Assembly (NCBI RefSeq): GCF_022538185.1
Contig: NZ_JAKYXC010000003.1
Location: 248,001 to 312,000 of the forward strand
Source: Microbacterium sp. CFH 31415
GTDB lineage: Bacteria > Actinomycetota > Actinomycetes > Actinomycetales > Microbacteriaceae
Length of the DNA stretch: 64,000 bases
Direction: 5' to 3'
Shown here one piece after another: positions 1 through 8,067 of the stretch. Both the position numbers and the translations under genes were made by a program. The notes under the pieces were generated by a model. It searched no databases, was not told the DNA's origin, and saw nothing but the letters and a program-made list of their open reading frames with translations. Positions within the stretch are counted from its first letter, which is position 1, and the number at the start of each line of letters is the position of its first letter.

Positions 1-612
1 GTCGAGCACGTACGGGCCGGTGCCCACCGCCTGGCCCTCGCCGGTGACGGGGTCGGTGTTGGGGTCTTCGATGTCCTTCCAGATGTGCTCGGGCACGATC
101 TGGAAGTGCAGGACGCGGCCCTGCTGGGTGAACTTCGAGCTGTTGAAGTCGATGGTGACGGTGTTGCCGTCCACGCTCACGCTCTTGAGGTCGAGGGCGT
201 TGGTGTCGTTGAGCCTGCCCTCGAGCACCTGGTTGAAGGAGAACGCGATGTCGTCGGCGGTGAACTCCTCGCCGTCGCTCCAGGACACGCCTTCGCGGGC
301 CACCGCGGTGAGCTGCGTGTAGTCCTCGTTCCACTCGACCGATTCGGCGAGCCAGGGCGTCGTGCCGAGGTCGCCGGTCGGGTTGACGAGCGCGAGCGAC
401 TCGAAGATGACTTTGCCGTAGCCGTACTTCGCGGCGGACGAATCGCCCAGATACGGGTTGTTCGACTCAGTGGTGATGGCGCCGTCGGGCTTGGCGATCG
501 TGAGCGCCGCACCGGGTTCGTTGTCGCCGGAGTCCGTGCTGCCGGCCGCGCAGCCGGTCAGCACGAGCGCTGCTGCCATGCCGACGGCGACGAGGGAGGA
601 CTTAAGCCTCAT
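1..612 (-). CDS. ABC transporter substrate-binding lipoprotein, family 5 (5' part)
   Basis: This is the N-terminal 204 codons of an extracellular solute-binding protein of the DppA/OppA type; the rest lies left of the window. The start is the ATG at 610-612. It opens with a lipoprotein signal peptide: MRLK, a hydrophobic stretch, then the lipobox LTGC. The mature part reads like family 5 proteins, with segments such as NNPYLGDSS, FESLALVNPTGD, WSDGEEFTADDIAFSF and FQIVPEHIWKDI. Such proteins are anchored outside the membrane and deliver oligopeptides or similar solutes to an ABC permease. The permease genes would be further left and are not visible. The substrate cannot be told from this fragment. 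Confidence 0.9.
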   Translation of the reverse strand, partial: MRLKSSLVAVGMAAALVLTGCAAGSTDSGDNEPGAALTIAKPDGAITTESNNPYLGDSSAAKYGYGKVIFESLALVNPTGDLGTTPWLAESVEWNEDYTQLTAVAREGVSWSDGEEFTADDIAFSFNQVLEGRLNDTNALDLKSVSVDGNTVTIDFNSSKFTQQGRVLHFQIVPEHIWKDIEDPNTDPVTGEGQAVGTGPYVLD

Positions 613-687
613 TGCTTCTCCTTCGTGAGATGACGTCGGCGTACTCACGGAGGAGACCGCGACGTCGCGGGGGTGATTGCGCGACTA

Positions 688-705
688 ACTTACAATCAAG
701 TAAGT
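688..705. promoter_or_regulatory. Inverted repeat between divergent genes, candidate TetR operator
   Basis: A perfect 6-bp inverted repeat, ACTTAC-N6-GTAAGT, is centred in the 178-bp gap between the substrate-binding protein gene (leftward) and the TetR gene (rightward). TetR-family regulators usually bind such palindromes and often control the divergent neighbour. That the neighbouring TetR binds here is inference from position and symmetry. Confidence 0.5.
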
Positions 706-790
706 AACTATTGCAACCGTGTCTGCCGCCGAGCATCCGCGACTCGTGCGTAGACTCTTGATCCGCCGGAATGACGAGGGGCGGAAGCCA

Positions 791-1423
791 GTGACCGAGC
801 AGCGCAGACAGCCGCGTTCGCGACCCGAGACCCTTGCGCGCCGACGCGACATCCTCGACGCCGCGACGGAGATCTTCGGGGCGAAGGGCTTCACCGGCGG
901 CACTCTTCAGGAGATCGCCGACCAGGTGGGCATGACCCACGCCGGCATCCTCCATCACTTCGGCTCGAAGGATGCCCTGCTGCTCCAGGTGCTGCAGCAC
1001 CGTGACGAGACGGACGTCGCCGACCTCGAGGAGCAGCACATCCCCGACGGGATGGACCTGTTCCGCCACCTCGTGCGCACCGCGTTCGCGAACGCCGAGC
1101 GACCCGGGATCGTGCAGGCCTACGCCGTGCTGTCGGCCGAGTCCGTCACCGACGATCACCCGGGTCGCGAGTTCTTCCAGAAGCGGTACGCGACCCTGCG
1201 GAGCGAAGTCGCGGCGGCGTTCGCGCGGGTGTGCGCCGAGCGCGGCATCCGCGAACCCGAGACCGTCGCCTATGCGTCGACGGCGATCCTCGCCGTCATG
1301 GACGGCCTCCAGGTGCAGTGGCTGCTCGACCCGACCGCGCTCGACCTGGGCCGCGCGTCCGAGTTCGCTATCGAGGCGATCGTGGCCTCGGTGCTCGCCC
1401 CCGCGCCGTCACCGCTCGCCTGA
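791..1423 (+). CDS. TetR/AcrR family transcriptional regulator
   Basis: The product is a one-component repressor of about 210 residues with an N-terminal helix-turn-helix. Its typical core reads RDILDAATEIFGAKGF, followed by LQEIADQVGMTHAGILHHFGSKDALL. The C-terminal half is the variable ligand-binding and dimer domain. I chose the GTG at 791 because a GAGGGG ribosome site lies just upstream and the HTH then starts near residue 20; the frame is open back to 719. It is divergent from the ABC binding-protein gene with a palindrome between them, which suggests it controls that transporter and itself. The ligand is unknown. Confidence 0.85.
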   Translation: MTEQRRQPRSRPETLARRRDILDAATEIFGAKGFTGGTLQEIADQVGMTHAGILHHFGSKDALLLQVLQHRDETDVADLEEQHIPDGMDLFRHLVRTAFANAERPGIVQAYAVLSAESVTDDHPGREFFQKRYATLRSEVAAAFARVCAERGIREPETVAYASTAILAVMDGLQVQWLLDPTALDLGRASEFAIEAIVASVLAPAPSPLA

Positions 1424-1431
1424 CGCAGCCC

Positions 1432-2553
<1,122 letters not shown>

Positions 2554-2635
2554 CTAGGTCGGCGGCCCTCCCGGCCGTGGCCGCATGACAGGCCGTGACG
2601 GCTCCCGTCGGGCGCCCCGGTGTCCGGCCGCCAAG

Positions 2636-2652
2636 ATAGGGTGGCCTTACCC
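2636..2652. promoter_or_regulatory. Possible iron-box-like palindrome upstream of the DtxR gene
   Basis: The 17-bp stretch ATAGGGTGGCCTTACCC lies 29 bp before the DtxR-type gene. It matches about 12 of 17 positions of the DtxR/IdeR box consensus (TTAGGTTAGSCTAACCT). It may be an autoregulatory site or a chance match in a promoter. Confidence 0.25.
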
Positions 2653-2681
2653 GTCTTCTCCGACTCGAGGACCCTCGCGAC

Positions 2682-3383
2682 ATGACAGATCTCATCGACA
2701 CCACCGAGATGTACCTGCGCACGATCCTCGAACTCGAGGAGGAGAACATCGTTCCTCTGCGCGCCCGCATCTCCGAGCGCCTCGGCCACTCCGGGCCTAC
2801 GGTGTCGCAGACGGTCGGTCGCATGGAGCGCGACGGCCTCGTCGTGGTCTCCGAAGACCGCAGCCTCGAGCTCACCGACGCCGGCCGTCAGAAGGCCGTC
2901 GACGTCATGCGCAAGCACCGCCTCGCCGAGCGCCTCCTCTCCGACGTCATCGGCCTCGACTGGGCCTACGTCCACGAAGAGGCGTGCCGGTGGGAGCACG
3001 TCATGAGCGAGCAGGTCGAGCGTCGCCTCGTCGAGCTGCTGGGTCACCCCACCGAGTCGCCCTACGGCAACCCGATCCCCGGCCTCGACCAGCTCGGCGA
3101 CGTGCCCGCGACCGGGTTCGAGCAGGGCGTGGTGGGTCTTGTGCGCCGCCTCAACGACGCGGGCGAGCCCATCTCGGGCACGGTCCGGCGCCTCGCCGAG
3201 CCCGCCCAGGTCGACCCCGAGCTGCTCCAGCAGCTGAAGGCCGCCGGCGTGCTCCCGGGCGCCACCGGCGACTACCAGTACAGCGAGGGCTACGTGCTCG
3301 TGCAGATGCACGGCAGCGACGAGGGGCTCGAGCTTCCGGTCGAGGTCGCGTCGCACATCTTCCTCGTCGACGACCGCCGCTGA
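2682..3383 (+). CDS. DtxR/IdeR family metal-dependent transcriptional repressor
   Basis: This cytoplasmic regulator represses iron- or manganese-responsive genes when metal is bound. Residues 1-70 form the winged helix (GPTVSQTVGRMERDGLV). Residues 71-140 form the dimer and metal domain, and the last ~80 residues resemble the SH3-like FeoA domain. The metal ligands line up at the same numbers as in DtxR: H79, E83, H98, C102, E105 and H106 (HEEACRWEH). At 233 residues it has full family length. Whether it answers to Fe or Mn cannot be read from sequence, although the complete cysteine-containing site favours the iron-type IdeR branch. Confidence 0.92.
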   Translation: MTDLIDTTEMYLRTILELEEENIVPLRARISERLGHSGPTVSQTVGRMERDGLVVVSEDRSLELTDAGRQKAVDVMRKHRLAERLLSDVIGLDWAYVHEEACRWEHVMSEQVERRLVELLGHPTESPYGNPIPGLDQLGDVPATGFEQGVVGLVRRLNDAGEPISGTVRRLAEPAQVDPELLQQLKAAGVLPGATGDYQYSEGYVLVQMHGSDEGLELPVEVASHIFLVDDRR

Positions 3384-3580
3384 GCTCCCCGGGAATCCCG
3401 CGGCGAGATTCCCCGTGATTCCGCGGGAAGACGGAAAGCGGATGCCGCATCCCGGCGATTGCTGACGGGCCGGTCAGCGAACTGCCAGGCGCTGAGCGTG
3501 ACAGATTCGTTACCTTCGGGTAGCCTCGAACGGTCCACTAGGCGAGAAGCCCGCCGACGGATCCCGCGTAGATTGCCTCT

Positions 3581-3645
3581 CTGGCTCGTCGTCCACGCGG
3601 TGTAGCCCGCATATCGTGCCCCGACACCGAATGCCGACGAGCCAG
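3581..3645 (+). promoter_or_regulatory. Structured 5' leader of the M23 peptidase gene
   Basis: An 11-bp perfect inverted repeat, CTGGCTCGTCG (3581-3591) with CGACGAGCCAG (3635-3645), encloses a 43-nt loop. The loop contains a second complementary pair, CGGTGT (3598-3603) with ACACCG (3624-3629). This nested stem ends about 30 nt before the start codon of a cell-wall peptidase. In other actinobacteria c-di-AMP (ydaO) riboswitches often precede such genes. I do not recognise that consensus here, so this is only a structured leader. Confidence 0.5.
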
Positions 3646-3676
3646 CGCCACCGGCGCGGAGGCGCCGGAGGACAGT

Positions 3677-4573
3677 TTGGCTGAACAGAACGATTCGCTC
3701 GCGAACGAGCCCGAGAACGACGCGACGAGTCTGACCCGTCGCACGCGCGTGCGCCGCCCGGTCGGCCGTCGCCCTCAGGCCGTCGCGAAGGTCGCCCCGA
3801 CCGCTGCAGTGGCCCGACCCGCCTCGGCCCCCAAGGGCCCGAACCGCGTGGTCAAGCCGCTGAAGAGCCTGGTGATCCTGAGCATGGTCGGTGGGCTCAT
3901 CGCCACCGTCGCGCTCCCGGCCTTCGGCGCCGCCCTTCCCGTGGAAGAGGCCAAGACGATCCAGCAGCTCGCGATCGACGACGCCCAGTCGCTCGTCATC
4001 GCGTCGGATGCGGCATCCACTCAGATCACCCGCGACAGCTACTCGGCCACCACCGCCGAGGAGATCGCCAAGAAGAAGGCCGAAGAGGCCGCCGCAGAGC
4101 GCGCCCGCCAGGCCGCCAAGGTCGCGGCGTCGCAGGCCCGCGTCCAGGTCGACCTCAGCATGGTCGCCGCCGGATCGGGCGCCGTCCGCTGGCCGCTCGC
4201 GAACTACACCCTCGGCCAGGGCTTCGGCACCCGTGGCGGCGCGCACATGGGCGTCGACATGCTCGCTCCCGCAGGCACTCCGATCTTCGCCGCCGCCGCC
4301 GGTGTCGTGAAGGTCTCGCAGGAGAGCTACGGCGGCTACGGCGTCGCGGTCACGATCGACCACGTCATCAACGGGCAGCGCGTCGGCACGCTCTACGGGC
4401 ACATGATCTACGGCAGCCGCCAGGTCGTCCCCGGTCAGACCGTCCAGGCCGGGCAGGTCATCGGCCTCGTCGGCAGCACAGGCCGCTCGACTGCGAACCA
4501 CCTGCACTTCGAGACGTACATCAACGGCTCGAACGTCGACCCGTACGCCTGGCTGCAGCAGAACGCCGGCTGA
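3677..4573 (+). CDS. M23 family metallopeptidase, membrane-anchored or secreted
   Basis: This is a cell-wall endopeptidase of the lysostaphin/LytM type acting outside the membrane on peptidoglycan cross-links. A basic N-terminal tail (residues 1-63) is followed by a hydrophobic segment (64-86), a charged helical stretch (about 125-155) and the M23 domain (about 170-295). The zinc ligands are visible: H190 and D194 (HMGVD), H242 (YGHM) and the HLHFE motif near 275-279. The start is TTG at 3677, preceded by GGAGG with good spacing. A long structured leader precedes it, and a 15-bp hairpin terminator follows 22 bp after the stop, so it appears monocistronic. Confidence 0.9.
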   Translation: MAEQNDSLANEPENDATSLTRRTRVRRPVGRRPQAVAKVAPTAAVARPASAPKGPNRVVKPLKSLVILSMVGGLIATVALPAFGAALPVEEAKTIQQLAIDDAQSLVIASDAASTQITRDSYSATTAEEIAKKKAEEAAAERARQAAKVAASQARVQVDLSMVAAGSGAVRWPLANYTLGQGFGTRGGAHMGVDMLAPAGTPIFAAAAGVVKVSQESYGGYGVAVTIDHVINGQRVGTLYGHMIYGSRQVVPGQTVQAGQVIGLVGSTGRSTANHLHFETYINGSNVDPYAWLQQNAG

Positions 4574-4594
4574 CCGGCTCGCACACGACTCACC

Positions 4595-4626
4595 GATCCC
4601 CCCGGCGCCACGGCGCCGGGGGGATC
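4595..4626 (+). terminator. Hairpin terminator after the M23 peptidase gene
   Basis: The 15-bp arm GATCCCCCCGGCGCC (4595-4609) pairs perfectly with 4612-4626. There is no T-tract, as is common for actinobacterial terminators. Confidence 0.75.
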
Positions 4627-4731
4627 GTCCGTTCGCCGACACGCCATGCGGCGTTCACCCCGCGGCTCGACCCTCGTCCTCCGTGCGTGCGTTAGCCTGA
4701 AACCCGACGCTGAGAGAAGCGGAGGGAGCCG

Positions 4732-4842
4732 ATGGGCATCACACCACGCATTCGAACCACGGATGCGCTCGGACGCCTCGTCCTTCGGCATTGCACGAGC
4801 GGATGCCACGGCCAGACCGTGGCGCCATGGCGCTGTCTATAA
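4732..4842 (+). CDS. Short ORF (36 codons) ending in a terminator hairpin; possible leader peptide
   Basis: The ATG at 4732 is preceded by a strong ribosome site (GGAGGGA at 4721-4727) and a TAGCCT -10-like element at 4693-4698. The predicted peptide starts MGITPRIRT, has three cysteines (HCTSGC near residues 20-25 and one near the end) and stops with TAA at 4840-4842. That stop overlaps the loop and the first base of the right arm of the next terminator. I know of no family for it. It could be a small stand-alone protein, or a leader peptide whose translation affects read-through into the HNH gene at 4935. Confidence 0.45.
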   Translation: MGITPRIRTTDALGRLVLRHCTSGCHGQTVAPWRCL

Positions 4843-4857
4843 GACAGCGCCTTTTTT
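4829..4857 (+). terminator. Rho-independent terminator or attenuator upstream of the HNH gene
   Basis: The perfect 10-bp stem GGCGCTGTCT (4829-4838) with 4842-4851 has a 3-nt ATA loop and is followed directly by six T residues (4852-4857). It is the most canonical intrinsic terminator in the window. It lies 78 bp before the HNH gene and overlaps the 3' end of the short ORF. Confidence 0.85.
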
Positions 4858-4934
4858 CATGCCCCTGCGCCCCTCGATCGTCACCGGAAAGTCGAATACC
4901 GAGAAGCCGTCCCGGCCATTCGAGAGGATGATCA

Positions 4935-5432
4935 ATGCGCACTCTGGTGCTGAACGCGGGCTATGAGCCGCTCGCCGTGGTGTCGTTCAAACGGGCCCTC
5001 GTGCTCGTGATGAATGAGAAGGCCACGGTCATCGAGCACACCGATGGGGATCCGGTGTGGGGAACCCGACGAGCGTACGACCGTCCGGCGGTGATCATCC
5101 TGACGAGATATGTCCGGGTGCCCGGCGGGCGGCGGGTGCCGGTGACGCGGCGAGGAGTGCTGCGTCGCGACTCGCACCGGTGCGCCTACTGCGGAGCGGC
5201 GGCATCGACGATCGACCACGTGCTGCCGCGGTCGCGCGGGGGAGGGGACTCCTGGGAGAACCTCGTCGCGTGCTGCCTGCGCTGCAACAACCTCAAAGGC
5301 GATCGCACGCCGCAGGAGATGCACTGGGAGCTGCGCTTCACGCCCCACCCGCCGCGGGGCGGGCAGTGGACGGTGCGCGGCACGGAGCGCTCCGATCCGC
5401 GGTGGGAGCCGTATCTCGCGCTCGCTGCCTGA
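4935..5432 (+). CDS. HNH endonuclease domain protein (conserved actinobacterial type)
   Basis: The product is 165 residues with the N-terminus MRTLVLNAGYEPL, typical of a very widespread bacterial HNH family. The zinc pairs are C83-C86 (CAYC) and C114-C117 (CLRC). The HNH core is STIDHVLPRSRGG with DH at 94-95, then NLVACCLRCNN. The family is assumed to have nuclease activity, but its biological job is not established, and it is chromosomal rather than part of an obvious restriction system. It may be expressed past the preceding terminator. A weak GC hairpin follows the stop. Confidence 0.88.
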   Translation: MRTLVLNAGYEPLAVVSFKRALVLVMNEKATVIEHTDGDPVWGTRRAYDRPAVIILTRYVRVPGGRRVPVTRRGVLRRDSHRCAYCGAAASTIDHVLPRSRGGGDSWENLVACCLRCNNLKGDRTPQEMHWELRFTPHPPRGGQWTVRGTERSDPRWEPYLALAA

Positions 5433-5440
5433 GCGCATCC

Positions 5441-5461
5441 GGGCGGCGCGGTGAGCCGCCC
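5441..5461 (+). terminator. Weak hairpin after the HNH gene
   Basis: The 7-bp stem GGGCGGC (5441-5447) with GCCGCCC (5455-5461) has a 7-nt loop and no T-tract. It is a plausible but weak terminator. Confidence 0.35.
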
Positions 5462-5535
5462 TGCCGGCTGCGCGCAGTGCTGTCGGTGAGTGGTTGGCGG
5501 ATGTCGGCGGTTAGAGTTATCTTCGATTCCTGCGA

Positions 5536-5564
5536 TTGAGAAACTAGAACATCTGTTCTAGTCT
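5536..5564 (+). promoter_or_regulatory. SOS promoter with LexA box driving the mutasome genes
   Basis: A near-perfect palindrome CTAGAACATCTGTTCTAG (5544-5561) contains the actinobacterial/Bacillus-type LexA core GAAC-N4-GTTC. It lies within the spacer of a promoter-like pair, TTGAGA (5536-5541), 17 bp, TAGTCT (5559-5564). The ATG at 5571 is only 7 bp after the -10 element, so the transcript is probably leaderless and LexA would block RNA polymerase directly. Confidence 0.88.
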
Positions 5565-5570
5565 GTGGGA

Positions 5571-6344
5571 ATGAGGGCGACCGTGCAACTCACGGCGGTG
5601 CACGCGCAAGAGCAGGCCCGAACCGGGCCGCAGAGCGAGGTGGCACGACTCCGCGCTCAGCTCGAGCGGGTGCAGGGGCGCAAGCTCGACGCCCCGGTGC
5701 TGCCGGTCCATTCCGCTCTCGCCTCGCTGCTTCCCGGCGGGGGCCTGCGGCCCGGCTCGGCGTATTCGCTCCCCCGCTCCACGTCGCTGCTGCTGGCGCT
5801 GCTGTCGCAGCCGTCGCAATCGGGATCGTGGTGTGCGGCGGTGGGCATACCGCGGCTCGGTGCCGAAGCCGCCGAGGGGCTCGGGGTCGATCTCTCGCGC
5901 CTCGTGCTCATCCCCGATCCCGGCGCCCGGTGGCTCACCGTCACGGCGACCATCGCCGAGGTCCTTCCCGTCGTCGCGGTGCGTCCCGCCGGCCGCGCCG
6001 CCGACGGCGAGATCGCGCGTCTGGCCGCCCGCCTGCGCGATCGTGGTGCCGTGCTGCTCGTGCAGGGGCCATGGCCGCAGGCCGAGGCCGTGCTCGAGAT
6101 CGCCGACCCGGCATGGACGGGGCTGGGTCGCGGCCACGGCTACCTCGCCACGCGAGAGCTGACCGTCACGTCGTCGAGCAGGCGGTGGCCGCGATCGCGT
6201 CGGGCGAGGGTGATGCTTCCGGATGCCTCGGGCCAGGTGTCCGTCGCACCCGAGACGATGCGCGGCGTCGAGCCGCTGCGGTCGGGCGACGAGTTGCGGT
6301 CCGATGAGCGGTTCGTCCCCTTCGAAGCGAGGGCGGTGGGCTGA
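5571..6344 (+). CDS. imuA': ImuA-like mutasome accessory protein (RecA-like fold)
   Basis: This 257-residue protein is the first gene of a LexA-controlled imuA'-imuB-dnaE2 set. Sequences such as LPVHSALASLLPGGGLRPGSAYSL near the N-terminus resemble actinobacterial ImuA', which supports error-prone translesion synthesis by ImuB and DnaE2 after DNA damage. It has no clear Walker A motif. I prefer ATG 5571 over GTG 5565 because the -10 element ends at 5564. It is separated from imuB by one base, implying co-translation. The name rests mainly on operon context plus resemblance. Confidence 0.8.
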   Translation: MRATVQLTAVHAQEQARTGPQSEVARLRAQLERVQGRKLDAPVLPVHSALASLLPGGGLRPGSAYSLPRSTSLLLALLSQPSQSGSWCAAVGIPRLGAEAAEGLGVDLSRLVLIPDPGARWLTVTATIAEVLPVVAVRPAGRAADGEIARLAARLRDRGAVLLVQGPWPQAEAVLEIADPAWTGLGRGHGYLATRELTVTSSSRRWPRSRRARVMLPDASGQVSVAPETMRGVEPLRSGDELRSDERFVPFEARAVG

Positions 6345-6345
6345 C

Positions 6346-8001
6346 ATGGCGGTGTCGTCTCCCGTGCGCAGCCTCGTGCTGTGGTTTCCCGACTGGCCCG
6401 TCACCGCGCTGACGCGCGACGGCGGCGGCCGTGGCGGCGGCGTGCCGCTCGATCCCCGCCGCGCTGTCGCGGTCATCGAGCGCAACCTCGTCGTGGCCTG
6501 CTCGGCGTCGGCGCGCGCCGAAGGGGTGCGCCGAGGGCAGCGCCGGCGCGACGCGCAGGCACGGTGCCCGGGCCTCACGGTCGTGCCGGCCGATCCAGCA
6601 CGCGATCATCGGGCCTTCGCGCCCCTCGTGGCTCGAATCGAAGAGCGCGCTCCGGGTGTGCAGCTGGTGCGTCCCGGGCTGTGCGCGCTGCGTGCGCGCG
6701 GACCGTCGCGCTACTACGGCGGCGAGATCGAGGCGGCGCGCGTGCTGGTCGACGGGATGCACGGGCTCGGGCTCGGTGACGTCCGTGCGGGCATCGCCGA
6801 TGGTCCGTTCACGGCCGAGCAGGCGGCACAGGCGGGGGCGAGCGCGGCCGAGCCGATCTTCTCCGTGCCGGCGGGCGGTGCCGCCGGGTTCCTGGCGCCT
6901 TTGCCGGTGGCCGTGCTCGACGCCTCCTCGCTCGGGGCCGGTCCGCCGGCGTCGTCGGCAGCGGCGTCGGCCGACCTGGTCGGGCTGCTGGCTCGCCTCG
7001 GAGTGCAGACGCTCGGTGAGTTCGCGGCGATGCATCCCGATCGCGTGCGCGAGCGGTTCGGTGAGCGCGGCATCCGTCTTCACGCTCTGTCGGGCGGCCT
7101 CGATTCGCGCCCCGTCGAACCCCGCACCCCGCCGCCCGAGTTCCACCGTGAGATCGCGTTCGAGCCGCCGCTCGAGATCGCCGACCAGGTCGCGTTCGGC
7201 ATGCGCGTCACCGCCGACGACTTCATCGCCGGCCTCGGTGCGGTCGACCTCGTCTGCACCGAGCTGCGGGTCGAGCTCGTCGGCGATCGGGGCGAGCGCA
7301 GCGAGCGGGTCTGGCTGCATCCGGGTTCGTTCGACGCCGCGGCGGTGGTCGACCGCGTGCGGTGGCAGTTGGCCGAAGACGTCGGCAAGCCCGGCGAAGG
7401 CGGAGCTGAGGGCGGTCTGCTGCGCAGCGGCGTCGCTCTGGTGCGCATCTCGCCCGAGGCGGTGGATGCGGCATCCCATCACGCCCCCGCGATCTTCGGC
7501 GGCGGGCCCGAGGAGCGCGTGCACCATGCCCTGTCGCGCGTGCAGGCGATGCTCGGGCACCGGGGTGTGCTCACGCCCGAGATCGGCGGCGGCCGATGGC
7601 TGGTCGAGCGGCAGGTGCTCGTGCCCTGGGGCGACCGGCATGCCACGGGCAAAGACGGCCTCGCGGCGCAGCGCGCGCGACCGTGGCCGGGCAGCCTTCC
7701 CGACCCGCTGCCGACGACGGTGTTCGCCGAGCCAGTGCCGGTCGACGTGCGGGCGCTCGGCGGCGAGACGATCGACGTCGACGAGCGGGGCGTCGTGTCG
7801 GCCGTGCCGGCGGTGCTGGTCGAGAGCGGACGCCGCCGGGTGATCGAGGCGTGGGCGGGGCCGTGGCCGGTGGTCGAGCGCACGTGGGATCCGATGCGCG
7901 CCCGGCGGGCGCACCGGTTCCAGGTGGTCGACGCCGACGGCGCGGCCTGGCTGCTGGTGTGCGAGGGCGACGTCTGGACGGCGGAGGCCTCCTATGACTG
8001 A
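6346..8001 (+). CDS. imuB: ImuB, Y-family DNA polymerase-like protein
   Basis: The 551-residue protein starts VRSLVLWFPDWPV, the usual ImuB opening, followed by a Y-family fold with a little-finger-like region (PEFHREIAFEPPLE, about residues 265-280). ImuB lacks the acidic catalytic residues of active Y-family polymerases. It acts as a hub linking the beta clamp, ImuA' and DnaE2 in mutagenic repair. The ATG at 6346 lies one base after the imuA' stop; the frame is open further upstream, but that part overlaps imuA'. The next gene, dnaE2, follows after 66 bp in the same direction. Confidence 0.88.
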   Translation: MAVSSPVRSLVLWFPDWPVTALTRDGGGRGGGVPLDPRRAVAVIERNLVVACSASARAEGVRRGQRRRDAQARCPGLTVVPADPARDHRAFAPLVARIEERAPGVQLVRPGLCALRARGPSRYYGGEIEAARVLVDGMHGLGLGDVRAGIADGPFTAEQAAQAGASAAEPIFSVPAGGAAGFLAPLPVAVLDASSLGAGPPASSAAASADLVGLLARLGVQTLGEFAAMHPDRVRERFGERGIRLHALSGGLDSRPVEPRTPPPEFHREIAFEPPLEIADQVAFGMRVTADDFIAGLGAVDLVCTELRVELVGDRGERSERVWLHPGSFDAAAVVDRVRWQLAEDVGKPGEGGAEGGLLRSGVALVRISPEAVDAASHHAPAIFGGGPEERVHHALSRVQAMLGHRGVLTPEIGGGRWLVERQVLVPWGDRHATGKDGLAAQRARPWPGSLPDPLPTTVFAEPVPVDVRALGGETIDVDERGVVSAVPAVLVESGRRRVIEAWAGPWPVVERTWDPMRARRAHRFQVVDADGAAWLLVCEGDVWTAEASYD

Positions 8002-8067
8002 GCCCCGGCCGCTGAGCGGGCGCCGGTCGTCGCAACGCCCTTCCCCGATGACGGCCGGGGGTCCCTG

